Under the pieces are notes generated by a model that was not told the DNA's origin, made no database searches, and worked only from the letters and a program-made list of their open reading frames with translations. From Astrobacterium formosum (GTDB lineage: Bacteria > Pseudomonadota > Alphaproteobacteria > Rhizobiales > Xanthobacteraceae): a DNA stretch of 64,000 nt. Below, piece after piece: positions 41,840 to 50,294 of this stretch (the stretch's first letter is position 1; every line of letters begins with the position of its first letter). Location of the stretch: positions 1 to 64,000 of the forward strand of contig JAVDCA010000017.1 in the NCBI GenBank assembly GCA_030848545.1. Direction: 5' to 3'. The position numbers were made by a program, and so were the translations under genes.

Positions 41840-43369
41840 ATGAATAACGGGATCAGGCGTCATACCGCGGCCGAATGGCCGCACCACACGGACAGAAGCA
41901 GGCCGGCGTCGCCGGAGGCGGGGAAGGCGCGGCATCACGGCCGCGGTCTTCTCCGCTTCGTCATCGCGACCGCCGGAGCGGTACTGGCGCTCGTCGCCGC
42001 GCCGACGCTGCCCGGGCTCGACACCGCCGCGCACGCGCAGCGACTGGTACAACTCTCCTCCGCCAAGCGACTCGCCACCGTGACGATATCGGTCGGCAAG
42101 GCCGAGGACGTACGCCTCGACGCCGGCTTTTCCGACGTCGTCATCGGCGATGCCGAAATCGCCGACATCCATCCGATCACCGACAAGGCGCTGTCGATCC
42201 TGGGCAAGAAACTCGGCACCACCCGGGTGTCGGTCTACGGCGAAGCCAAACGGCTGATCGGGGTGTTCGACGTCGAAGTGGCCTACGACACCACGCTCCT
42301 GCAGGACGAACTCAAGCGCCGCTTCCCCACCGCCAGGATCCGCGTCACCGCCGTCAACGGCCGCATCATGCTGACCGGATCGGCACCGGACGGCGTCGTG
42401 CTCGACAAGGCGGTGATGATCGCCAAACAGTTCGGCCCCGAGGTCATCAACTCCGTCAGCGTCGACGCGCCCCAGCAGGTGATGCTCGAGGTCCGTTTCA
42501 TCGAGGCGTCGCGCCAAGCGGGCCGCGAACTCGGCGTGAAGTGGGACATCAGCGCCCGTGACGGGCATTCCGACCGCTTCGCCGCCCTCGTGGGCACGGC
42601 CGGCCTGGTGGGCGGGGGAACTCCGTTCGGCCAGATCGCCGGCCGGCTGATCGCCAAGGGGCTCAACATCGACGTCATCGTCAACGCCCTGGAGGAAAAG
42701 AACCTGGTGCGCAAGCTCGCCGAGCCGAACCTGGTGGCGCTCTCGGGCGATACCGCGAGCTTCCTGGCGGGCGGCGAATTCCCGATCCCGGTCGCGGGCG
42801 ACTACAACAAGATCACCATCGAATACAAGCGGTTCGGCGTCAGCCTCGCGTTCACGCCGACCGTTCTGACGTCCGGGGTGATCAACATGAAGATCGAACC
42901 GGAAGTCAGCACGCTCGACTGGACCAACAAAATCCAGATCACCGCCAGCGCTGCGGTCCCGTCGCTGATCGTGCGCCGCGCCTCGACCACGGTCGAACTG
43001 CGCGACGGCCAGAGCTTCGTGCTCGCCGGACTGCTGCAGAACGACAGCGCAGCGCTGCAGAACCAGCTTCCCTGGATCGCTGACGTGCCGGTCCTGGGTA
43101 TGCTGTTCTCGTCGAAGTCCTACCAGAAGAAAGAGACCGACCTCGTCATCATCGTGACCCCGCGCCTCGTGCGGCCGGCGCGGCCGGGCGACCTCATCGC
43201 GACCCCGCTCGACAACACCCTGCCGGCCAACGACGTCGACTATTTCGTCAACGGCAAGGCGGAAATCCGCCGCACCGACGCGCGCGCCACCGAAGGTCCG
43301 GCCGAAACCCCGTTCACCGGCCACATGCTCAGCTTCGCCAAGGGAGGCCAGAATGCCGCGCTCCGCTGA
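41840..43369 (+). CDS. cpaC: Type II/tad secretin CpaC (RcpA)
   Basis: CpaC forms the outer-membrane channel through which the Flp pilus leaves the cell. The 509-residue protein has a basic N-terminus and export helix (LLRFVIATAGAVLALVAAPTL), periplasmic N domains (about residues 70-205, with VRLTAVNGRIMLTG-like BON features) and the secretin domain (about 210-460). That domain contains VMLEVRFIEASRQAGRELGVKW, LAEPNLVALSGDTASFLAGGEFPIPV and the C-terminal ELRDGQSFVLAGLLQ. Its stop lies within the start of the following lipoprotein gene, at the first unit of a 15-bp tandem repeat. Confidence 0.94.
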   Translation: MNNGIRRHTAAEWPHHTDRSRPASPEAGKARHHGRGLLRFVIATAGAVLALVAAPTLPGLDTAAHAQRLVQLSSAKRLATVTISVGKAEDVRLDAGFSDVVIGDAEIADIHPITDKALSILGKKLGTTRVSVYGEAKRLIGVFDVEVAYDTTLLQDELKRRFPTARIRVTAVNGRIMLTGSAPDGVVLDKAVMIAKQFGPEVINSVSVDAPQQVMLEVRFIEASRQAGRELGVKWDISARDGHSDRFAALVGTAGLVGGGTPFGQIAGRLIAKGLNIDVIVNALEEKNLVRKLAEPNLVALSGDTASFLAGGEFPIPVAGDYNKITIEYKRFGVSLAFTPTVLTSGVINMKIEPEVSTLDWTNKIQITASAAVPSLIVRRASTTVELRDGQSFVLAGLLQNDSAALQNQLPWIADVPVLGMLFSSKSYQKKETDLVIIVTPRLVRPARPGDLIATPLDNTLPANDVDYFVNGKAEIRRTDARATEGPAETPFTGHMLSFAKGGQNAALR

Positions 43370-43748
43370 CACGACCGGTGCTGACACGACCGGTGCTGAC
43401 ACGACCCCTGGCCACGCCGGCGTGCTCGCCGCAGCCGTCCTGATCGCGGTCACGCTCGCGGGCTGCTCGGACCTCTATTACGACCGCCGCGAGACCATCG
43501 CGCTCGGCGCCGACGATGCCGTCGCGATCAATCGCGTCACCCATATGGTCGATCCGTGGCCTCCCCAGGCGGCCAACCGCAACATCGCCTACAACGGCGA
43601 CAAGATGCAGAGCGCCGCCGAGCGTTATCGCACCGGCAAGATCATTCAGCCGAAGGGCCTCGGCACCACCTCCACCTGGGGCCGGGAGTCGACCGAGTCC
43701 GGCGGCGCCACCAACTCCGATCTCGGTACCGCCAAGTCGGCGAAGTAA
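43353..43748 (+). CDS. Small tad-locus lipoprotein (CpaD-position protein)
   Basis: The 131-residue protein takes the place of cpaD between the secretin and cpaE. Its lipobox is VTLAGCSDLYYDRRETIALG, with lipidation expected at the Cys. The mature part has the conserved stretch MVDPWPPQAANRNIAYNGDKMQ seen in rhizobial tad loci and in CpaD, and a low-complexity Gly/Thr/Ser tail. Before the lipobox, three five-residue repeats (ADTTG, ADTTG, ADTTP) lengthen the N-terminus. It is much shorter than classic CpaD. The overlap with cpaC is 17 bases. Confidence 0.82.
   Translation: MPRSADTTGADTTGADTTPGHAGVLAAAVLIAVTLAGCSDLYYDRRETIALGADDAVAINRVTHMVDPWPPQAANRNIAYNGDKMQSAAERYRTGKIIQPKGLGTTSTWGRESTESGGATNSDLGTAKSAK
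43366..43412 (+). repeat. 15-bp tandem repeat (three units) across the cpaC stop
   Basis: The unit GCTGACACGACCGGT appears three times in a row, the last with CCCCT at its end. The first unit contains the cpaC stop codon. Changes in unit number would lengthen the lipoprotein by five residues without altering CpaC. Confidence 0.75.
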
Positions 43749-43793
43749 TCAGACCGAGCGAAGGCGCCCCCAGACCCCCGACAGACGAACCCC

Positions 43794-45020
43794 ATGCGCA
43801 ACCAAAGAACGAAAACAGCCAGCAGCAAGACCGTGGTGGTGGTGCTCACCGCCGACCCCGAATTCACGCAGGCGGTGCAATCCACCTTCGCGGCGGCGGA
43901 GCAGATCGAGCTGCGCCTCCTTTCGGGCACGACCGAGTCCCACGAGAACGCTCTTGCGCTCGACGATGCCACCGTCGTGGTCATCGACCTCGATCCCGAC
44001 CACGAGGTCGAAATGTCGGCCCTGGCGCGCCTGATGGCCAGGATCGGTGACTGGCCGCCGGTCGTCGTCGTCACCCATACGTTCGACAAGGACGTGGCAC
44101 GCCAGCTCCTGCAGATGCGGGTCGCCGACTTCCTGGTCAAGCCGGTACAGCCGGTCGAGCTCGTGCGCACCTGTGCCCGCGTGGTGCAGACCCCGGCGAG
44201 CGCCGAGCCGAGCGAAGCGGAAATCTTCACCTATCTGTCGGCGGTCGGCGGCGCCGGCGTCACCACGCTGGCCATCCAGACCGCGCTGCTGCTGCTCAAG
44301 TCCAACGGCCACAAGGCGCGGCCGGCCACCTGCCTGGTCGATCTCGACTTCCAGCACGGCGCTTGCGCCGACTATCTCGACCTCGAGCCACGCCTCGACC
44401 TGCGCGAGATCGAGCCGCGCCCCGAGCGTCTCGACCGTCAGCTTCTCGAGGTGATGACCACCTATCACGCGTCCGGCCTCGCGGTCGTCGCCGCCCCCAA
44501 TCGACCGGCGGAGATGCGTTCCTTCGATCCCGACATGGTGACGCGGCTGCTCGACCTCGTGTCGTCCCACTTCAACTACGTCGTCATCGACATGCCGCGC
44601 ACCTGGTTCTCGTGGACCGACAGCGTGCTGTTGGGCTCCAACCACCTCTATGTGGTGTCGGAGATGACCGTGCCGGGCCTCAAGCACGCCAAACACCTGG
44701 TCGCCGCCATCCGCGAGCGGCTCGGCGACGGCCCGCGCCCGCAGGTGATCATCAACCGCTTCGAGCAGAGCCTGTTCTCGTCCGGGCTGCGCAAGAGCGA
44801 CATCGAGCAGGCCCTGGGCGACGACTTCCTGATGGCGCTACCCAACAACTACTCGCTCGTGCGTGAGGCGATCGATCGCGGCGTGCCGCTCGACGACATC
44901 AAGCCGGGCAACAAAATCTCGGCACAGCTCAGAAAACTGGTCACGCCTCCCACCGCCGATAAGGCGGCGGCCGGGCAGAAGCCGCAGAAGAAATTCGCCT
45001 TCTCGTGGGCGCGTTCGTGA
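43794..45020 (+). CDS. cpaE: Flp pilus assembly protein CpaE (TadZ)
   Basis: CpaE/TadZ places the tad machinery at a cell pole. The 408-residue protein has an N-terminal receiver-like domain (about residues 12-130: VVVVLTADPEFTQAVQ, VVIDLDPDHEVEMSAL, DFLVKPVQPVELV) and a C-terminal ParA/MinD-like domain (about 145-360). The Walker A site reads SAVGGAGVTTLA, missing both lysines of the usual K-G-G-x-G-K-T. ATP use may therefore be impaired, as known for other TadZ proteins. CLVDLDFQHGACADYLDL is the Walker A' region. It follows the lipoprotein by 45 bases. Confidence 0.91.
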   Translation: MRNQRTKTASSKTVVVVLTADPEFTQAVQSTFAAAEQIELRLLSGTTESHENALALDDATVVVIDLDPDHEVEMSALARLMARIGDWPPVVVVTHTFDKDVARQLLQMRVADFLVKPVQPVELVRTCARVVQTPASAEPSEAEIFTYLSAVGGAGVTTLAIQTALLLLKSNGHKARPATCLVDLDFQHGACADYLDLEPRLDLREIEPRPERLDRQLLEVMTTYHASGLAVVAAPNRPAEMRSFDPDMVTRLLDLVSSHFNYVVIDMPRTWFSWTDSVLLGSNHLYVVSEMTVPGLKHAKHLVAAIRERLGDGPRPQVIINRFEQSLFSSGLRKSDIEQALGDDFLMALPNNYSLVREAIDRGVPLDDIKPGNKISAQLRKLVTPPTADKAAAGQKPQKKFAFSWARS

Positions 45021-45059
45021 CCATGGCGGCACCAGGACGGAAGGACTGAAGAGAACACC

Positions 45060-46571
45060 ATGGCTGGTCGTTTCAGCGTCAGGCGCTCCGCGGCGGAGCT
45101 GGCATCGGCGGACGAGCCGATACCGGTCGAAGGCGTCGCCTGGACGGTGTTCCCCGATTCAGCGCCTGATCCCCTCGCGGCCCTGCCGGTTCTGCCGGCG
45201 GCGGCCGAGCCCGTGCCCGGTTCGACCTCGTTCCTGGCCACCATGGCGTCGCCGCTGCCGCCGCCATCCTCGTCCGGGAACGGCGCCAATCCGCTGCAGA
45301 CCGAAAAGCTCCTGGACGCCAAGGTGCGCCTGCATCGCCGGCTTATCGAGGAGATCAACCTGCAGGCGCTCGAAAAGCTGCCCGAGGAAGAGATCCGCAA
45401 GCACGTCCAGCAGCTCGTGTCGCAGTACATCCTGGTGGAGCGCCTCGCCCTCAACGCCCAGGAGCTCGCCGAGTTCGTCAACGAAATCCTCGACGAGATG
45501 ACCGGGCTCGGCCCCATCGAGCCCCTCCTCAAGGACGGCACCGTCTCGGACATCCTGATCAACGGTCCGGAATGCGTCTATGTGGAGCGCGGCGGCATCC
45601 TCGAACCCACCGCGGTGCGCTTCAAGGACGAACAGCACCTCCTGCGCATCATCAACAAGATCGTGGCGGCGGTCGGACGGCGCGTCGACGAATCCCATCC
45701 CCTGTGCGACGCGCGCCTTCTCGACGGCAGCCGCGTCAACGTCGCGATCCGGCCGGTCGCCGTCGATGGCGCCCTGGTGTCGATCCGCAAATTCTCCAAG
45801 AAGCCGCTCAACCTCTCCAAGCTGGTCGATGTCGGCGCACTGAAGCCGCAGATGGCCGAATTGCTCGCCGCCGCCGTCAAGGCGCGGGTGACGACGCTGA
45901 TCTCCGGCGGCACCGGCTCGGGCAAGACCACCATGCTCAACGCCTTGTCGTCCTTCATCTCCGACAAGGAGCGCCTGATCACCATCGAGGACGCCGCCGA
46001 ACTGCAGCTGCAGCAGCCGCACGTCGCCCGCATGGAGACGCGCCCCCCCAATGTGGAGGGCAAAGGCGAAATCAAGCAGCGCGACCTGGTCAAGAACGCC
46101 CTGCGCATGCGGCCCGAACGCATCATCCTCGGCGAGTGCCGCGGCGAGGAGGCGTTCGACATGCTCCAGGCCATGAACACCGGCCATGAAGGCAGCATGG
46201 CGACCATCCACGCCAACAATCCCCGCGAGGCGATCTCGCGCCTCGAGCAGATGATCGGCATGGCGGGCTTGAACATGACCATGACGTCGATCCGCGGCCA
46301 GATCGCCGCCGCGGTTCGCCTGATCGTCCAGCTCTCCCGCCTCTCCGACGGCAAGCGGCGCGTCATGAGCATCGCCGAAATCACCGGCATGGAAGGCGAA
46401 ATCCTGCAGATGCAGGAAATCTACAAATACGTACGCACGGCGACGCGGGAGGACGGCACCGTCGAAGGGCATTTCCAGGCGACCGGCATCAGGCCGCGCT
46501 TCCTCACCGATCTGGCCGCCAAGGGCATCAAGATCCCGGCGAGCCATTTCGATCCCAGCCAGCCGCTCTGA
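45060..46571 (+). CDS. cpaF: Tad secretion ATPase CpaF (TadA)
   Basis: CpaF is the cytoplasmic hexameric ATPase that drives pilus assembly. The 503-residue protein has a variable N-terminus, the CpaF domain MTGLGPIEPLLKDGTVSDILING, Walker A SGGTGSGKTTMLNAL (about residues 282-296), the Asp box ITIEDAAELQL, Walker B RIILGECRGEEAFDML and the His box EGSMATIHANNPREAISRLE. All motifs for activity are present. It lies between cpaE and tadB with 15 to 40 base gaps, so it is part of the same operon. Confidence 0.95.
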   Translation: MAGRFSVRRSAAELASADEPIPVEGVAWTVFPDSAPDPLAALPVLPAAAEPVPGSTSFLATMASPLPPPSSSGNGANPLQTEKLLDAKVRLHRRLIEEINLQALEKLPEEEIRKHVQQLVSQYILVERLALNAQELAEFVNEILDEMTGLGPIEPLLKDGTVSDILINGPECVYVERGGILEPTAVRFKDEQHLLRIINKIVAAVGRRVDESHPLCDARLLDGSRVNVAIRPVAVDGALVSIRKFSKKPLNLSKLVDVGALKPQMAELLAAAVKARVTTLISGGTGSGKTTMLNALSSFISDKERLITIEDAAELQLQQPHVARMETRPPNVEGKGEIKQRDLVKNALRMRPERIILGECRGEEAFDMLQAMNTGHEGSMATIHANNPREAISRLEQMIGMAGLNMTMTSIRGQIAAAVRLIVQLSRLSDGKRRVMSIAEITGMEGEILQMQEIYKYVRTATREDGTVEGHFQATGIRPRFLTDLAAKGIKIPASHFDPSQPL

Positions 46572-46586
46572 GGGGGAGACCGCAAC

Positions 46587-47555
46587 ATGGCGTTTTCCAT
46601 CGACCCGGTCTGGCTGATCTACGGCTTCGCGGCCGGCTCGGCGATCCTGTTCGCCGAGGGCTGTTACCTCCTGTTCTATTCGACCGCCACCTACCGGAAG
46701 CGCATCAATCGCCGCCTGTCGCTGCTGCAGAACGACGGCAACCGCGAAAACATCCTGGTGCAGTTACGCCGCGAGCGCGGGCTCGACGCGTCCGGCCAGT
46801 TCCGCCTGCCGATCGAGAGCCTCAACCGGCTGATCACCCAGGCGGGCGTCAGCATGGGCCCCTCCCGCATCGCGCTCCTGACCGTCATCAGCATGCCGGT
46901 GCTGTTCGCCGGTCTCGTGACGTTGCGCGGCAGCGTCCTGGAAGCCTCGGCCGCAACCTTGGTCGGCGGCCTGTTCGGCCCCATCCTGATCCTCAAGATG
47001 CTGCGCTCGCGCCGACAGAAGGCGTTCGGCGCCCAGTTCCCGGACGCCATCGACATGATCGTACGCTCGCTGCGCGCCGGCCATCCGGTACCGATCGCCG
47101 TCAACATGGTGGGGCGCGAGATGAAGGACCCGGTCGGCTCCGAATTCGGCATCGTGGGCGACGAGATCACCTACGGGGCCGATCTCGAGACCGCCATGCG
47201 CAATCTCTATTTCCGCATGGGCCAGGAGGACCTGCCGCTGTTCGTCACCGCGGTGGCGATCCAGGGGTCGACCGGTGGAAACCTGGGCGAAATCCTCGAA
47301 AACCTGTCGGGCGTGATCCGCCAGCGCTTCAAGATGCGGCGCAAGATCAAGGCGCTGGCCGCCGAGGCGCGCGCCTCGGCATTGATCCTCTCCAGCCTGC
47401 CCATCGGGGTTTTCGCTATCATCCAGCTCGTCTCGCCGCAGTTCTACGGTTCGGTGTGGCAGTACGAATTGACCAAGATGTGTCTCGGATTGGCGATCGC
47501 CTGGATGCTGACCGGCAACCTGATCATGTACCGCATGGTCAACTTCAAGATCTGA
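46587..47555 (+). CDS. tadB: Tad pilus inner-membrane protein TadB
   Basis: TadB is one of two platform proteins of the T2SS-F family in the inner membrane that work with CpaF. The 322-residue protein has helices near residues 8-30, 95-140, 265-285 and 295-315. The T2SSF domain is AFGAQFPDAIDMIVRSLRAGHPVPIAVNMVGREM, and QEDLPLFVTAVAIQGSTGGNLGEIL follows. GGGGGAGACC precedes the ATG. It ends 17 bases before tadC. Length and motifs are as expected for the family. Confidence 0.93.
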   Translation: MAFSIDPVWLIYGFAAGSAILFAEGCYLLFYSTATYRKRINRRLSLLQNDGNRENILVQLRRERGLDASGQFRLPIESLNRLITQAGVSMGPSRIALLTVISMPVLFAGLVTLRGSVLEASAATLVGGLFGPILILKMLRSRRQKAFGAQFPDAIDMIVRSLRAGHPVPIAVNMVGREMKDPVGSEFGIVGDEITYGADLETAMRNLYFRMGQEDLPLFVTAVAIQGSTGGNLGEILENLSGVIRQRFKMRRKIKALAAEARASALILSSLPIGVFAIIQLVSPQFYGSVWQYELTKMCLGLAIAWMLTGNLIMYRMVNFKI

Positions 47556-47572
47556 CGGGAGCCGCAGAGCCG

Positions 47573-48526
47573 ATGTCCGACATCACCGCCCTCATCGCCG
47601 CCAACGCCGGCTATCTGGTCGGCCTGCTGGTGTTCGTCGCCTCGACGTCGATCGCCTTCCTGGTGATGTCGACGGCGCGCAATCGCTCCAGCGTGCGCCG
47701 ACGCGCCGCCGGCATTTCGGCCGATCCCTTCGACGCCAACGGCGGCCACACCCTGGCCGGATCCGGCAAGAAGATGGCGCAGCGATTGATCGAGCGGACC
47801 ACCAAGCATTACGCATCCATCGACGACAAGAATCTCAAACTGCTGCGCCAGCGTCTCGTCCAGGCCGGCATCTTCGATCCCAGGGCGGTCGGATTCTTCT
47901 TTCTCGCCCGCGCGGTGCTGGCAATCGTCCTGGGCACGGCGACGTTCCTGGCCATTCCGGCGTTCGCCACCCTGGACAGCGCGAACGAATGGGCGGTTGC
48001 CGGCGTCGCCGGGCTGTTCGGCTATCTCGGCCCCAGTCTTGCCCTCGACCGCATCATCAAGGTCCGCCGGCAGGAATATCGCGCCGGCTTTCCCGATTTC
48101 ATGGACCTCCTGGTCGTCTGTGCGGATGCCGGGCTCGGCATCGCCGGCGCCCTGGAGCGGGTCGGCCGCGAGCTCGCCGACACCTATCCGAACCTGTCGG
48201 CCAACATCCATATGACCAACCTGGAAATCCGCGCCGGTCGCACCATCAGCGAGGCGCTGGAGCATTTCGGCGACCGCCTCGGACTGGACGAGGTGCGCGC
48301 CTTCGCGACCCTGATCCAGCAGTCGGACGAACTCGGCTCCTCGATCACCGAGGCGTTGCGCGTCTACTCGGAGGACATGCGCCACAAACGCCTGTCGCTC
48401 GCCGAGGAGAAGGCCTACGCGCTGCCCTCCAAGCTCGCCCTGCCGCTGATGGCGTGCGTGTTTCCGGTGCTCTTCGTGGTCATCCTGCTGCCGGTGATCG
48501 TGCGCATGAAGATGGGGGCGTACTGA
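47573..48526 (+). CDS. tadC: Tad pilus inner-membrane protein TadC
   Basis: TadC is the second platform protein of the pilus machine, 317 residues with the T2SSF domain YRAGFPDFMDLLVVCADAGLGIAGALERVGREL and FATLIQQSDELGSSITEALRVYSEDMRHKR. Membrane segments are near residues 10-32, 100-118, 125-145 and 290-312. In most tad loci tadD follows directly. Here the next gene on this strand belongs to another cassette, and the tadD-like gene occurs 6.1 kb downstream. A bidirectional hairpin lies 32 bases after the stop. Confidence 0.93.
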   Translation: MSDITALIAANAGYLVGLLVFVASTSIAFLVMSTARNRSSVRRRAAGISADPFDANGGHTLAGSGKKMAQRLIERTTKHYASIDDKNLKLLRQRLVQAGIFDPRAVGFFFLARAVLAIVLGTATFLAIPAFATLDSANEWAVAGVAGLFGYLGPSLALDRIIKVRRQEYRAGFPDFMDLLVVCADAGLGIAGALERVGRELADTYPNLSANIHMTNLEIRAGRTISEALEHFGDRLGLDEVRAFATLIQQSDELGSSITEALRVYSEDMRHKRLSLAEEKAYALPSKLALPLMACVFPVLFVVILLPVIVRMKMGAY

Positions 48527-48550
48527 CCGGCCGGGACGTCGTCGACTGCG

Positions 48551-48580
48551 AAAAAAAGGCCCCGCCGTTTCCGGCGGGGC
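48551..48580 (-). terminator. Rho-independent terminator of the MmgE/PrpD gene
   Basis: GCCCCGCCG and CGGCGGGGC form a 9-bp stem with a four-base loop. On the minus strand it is followed by seven Ts, which fits termination of the gene that ends at 48638. It may also block readthrough from tadC on the plus strand, though without a T-run on that side. Confidence 0.8.
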
Positions 48581-48637
48581 AGTGGAGCAAACGTCACCGA
48601 TGGCGAACAATTCCACCACCGTTGGCGGCGAAGACTT

Positions 48638-50101
48638 TCAGCACACCGTCAGCCGGGTGAGGTCGCGGACGTCCTCCACGCTCTCCAACCGGAACACGGT
48701 CTCGATCAGCTCCTGGGCCTGCCGCTTCGGCAGATACTGCTTGGTGAAACGGGTGAACTTCTCGACGATGTCGTCGTCGGTCATGCGCGTGTCGGCGAAC
48801 CAGGGATCGCCCTTGGGGTATTCCTTGTGGCCGCTGAAAGTCCTGCCGTCCTTGGTGACCACCTCGATGGTGGTGACGATCTTCTTGACCGGGTAGGGGC
48901 GGTTGCCGACCTCGTCGTAGACGGCCTGGAACACGGCCGGATCGCCGACCATGCGTACCTTCTTGGCGAAGGCCTTGATGCGCGGGTCGTCGATGTTCTG
49001 CGGCCGGTGCCAATCGGGGCCGGGCTCGATGCCGTAGGCCGCCATCGCGAACCCCATCGGAAAGCAGAACGAGAACTGCATACTGGAGTGGATATCGTCG
49101 ATCGGCCAGTGATCGAAATGGCCGATCGAGCGGGGATGGACCTTGTAGATCACCTCCTTGACATCGTCGGCGGTGAACGACCCGTCGGCGAGCATGCCGT
49201 AGAAGATGTCGAGGCCGGGCTGCGGGATACGATTGATCGGATAGGGCTTGTAGGAGGCCTCCGTCACCCACCAGTGACGGCCGAGGTCCTTGGTCAGTTC
49301 CTCCGGGAATGTCGGCTCGATGCCGGTGAGGCGGAAGAAGCCGTAATCACCATCGAGCATGTGATGGCCGCCGGTGAAGCCGCGATCCGCCAGCAGCGCG
49401 CCCATCATGCCCACCAAGGCGTTCTGGCCCATGACGGTGTACTTGGTCATGGGGAAGAACTCGGTGTAACCCTTGATGGCGACGGTGGCGTTGATGGGGG
49501 CGTTGACGCAGGCGATGCCGAAGGCATTGGACATTTTCGTCGCATCGAAGCCGAGGCACGTTCCCGTCGCCGTCGCCGAGCCGAACACGTGCCAGGCGAA
49601 GTCGCTGTTGCGCAGGTTGGCGAGCGACAGGTTCGGCGGCTCGCCGGCGAGGTACTCGGCGCGCGGCATCGCCACACCGATGCGCGCGGCGACGTCATAG
49701 CCGAGCGCCATCGCGGCGATCAGCGTCTTGCCGGACGCGCCGACGCGCTCGCACGCCGCCGTCGCCGGAGGCAGGATACTGCCGGCGACGTGACTGAAGT
49801 TGATCAGCGTCTCGTCGGCATCCATCGCATTGGTGAGCTCGGCATTGGCGAATGCGGCCGCGACGCAGGACGAACGCGCGCGGCTGCCCCAGATGGTCGC
49901 CTCCCCGTCCTTGCCACCGATCGCGTCCGCGGCTTCTACGGCGATGCGACCGAGATCTGTTTGCTTGCTGGCAATCGCGCACCCGAGGGTATCGAGGATG
50001 AGCCGTTTGGTCTCATGGGTCACCTCCGGCGGAATATTTCCGTAGCGCGTCCCGACGGCGAAATTCACCAGCTTACTCGTCACGCCTTGCGTCATTGCCA
50101 T
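48638..50101 (-). CDS. MmgE/PrpD family protein
   Basis: This 487-residue protein belongs to the MmgE/PrpD family, which includes 2-methylcitrate dehydratase, iminodisuccinate epimerase and cis-aconitate decarboxylase. Typical segments are TKRLILDTLGCAIAS, ELTNAMDADETLINFSHVAGSILPPATAACE, GYDVAARIGVAM, FDATKMSNAFGIACVNAP and the C-terminal TKDGRTFSGHKEYPKGDP. Two starts are possible; the ATG at 50095 has the better-spaced ribosome site (AGGCAGG). It is divergent from the IclR regulator, with the operator between them. The TRAP transporter nearby should bring in its substrate or a precursor. Confidence 0.9.
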   Translation of the reverse strand: MAMTQGVTSKLVNFAVGTRYGNIPPEVTHETKRLILDTLGCAIASKQTDLGRIAVEAADAIGGKDGEATIWGSRARSSCVAAAFANAELTNAMDADETLINFSHVAGSILPPATAACERVGASGKTLIAAMALGYDVAARIGVAMPRAEYLAGEPPNLSLANLRNSDFAWHVFGSATATGTCLGFDATKMSNAFGIACVNAPINATVAIKGYTEFFPMTKYTVMGQNALVGMMGALLADRGFTGGHHMLDGDYGFFRLTGIEPTFPEELTKDLGRHWWVTEASYKPYPINRIPQPGLDIFYGMLADGSFTADDVKEVIYKVHPRSIGHFDHWPIDDIHSSMQFSFCFPMGFAMAAYGIEPGPDWHRPQNIDDPRIKAFAKKVRMVGDPAVFQAVYDEVGNRPYPVKKIVTTIEVVTKDGRTFSGHKEYPKGDPWFADTRMTDDDIVEKFTRFTKQYLPKRQAQELIETVFRLESVEDVRDLTRLTVC

Positions 50102-50171
50102 TACCTGCCTCGTTTATCTGCCGTGCCGGGCGGTCCGGGGCGCCGCCTGCGGAAAAGACTTGACTGCCGCA

Positions 50172-50196
50172 TTCTATTGTATAGAATTGACTTCTA
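50172..50196. promoter_or_regulatory. Three-half-site operator, copy 1 (between MmgE/PrpD and iclR)
   Basis: The arrangement is TTCTA-N5-TAGAA-N5-TTCTA over 25 bases; the first two half-sites sit in a wider perfect repeat TTCTAT-TGT-ATAGAA. The same arrangement with identical spacing occurs at 54341-54365 upstream of dctP. It is 71 bases upstream of MmgE/PrpD and 98 bases upstream of the regulator, so it can serve both. Confidence 0.75.
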
Positions 50197-50294
50197 TATT
50201 TAACGGCCGAAAGACCCGCAGTGTCAATCGCGGCAATTGCGGATACGGACACGCCGGCAGCAGATGCGCCGGCATGTTAAGAACGAGGCGGAAA

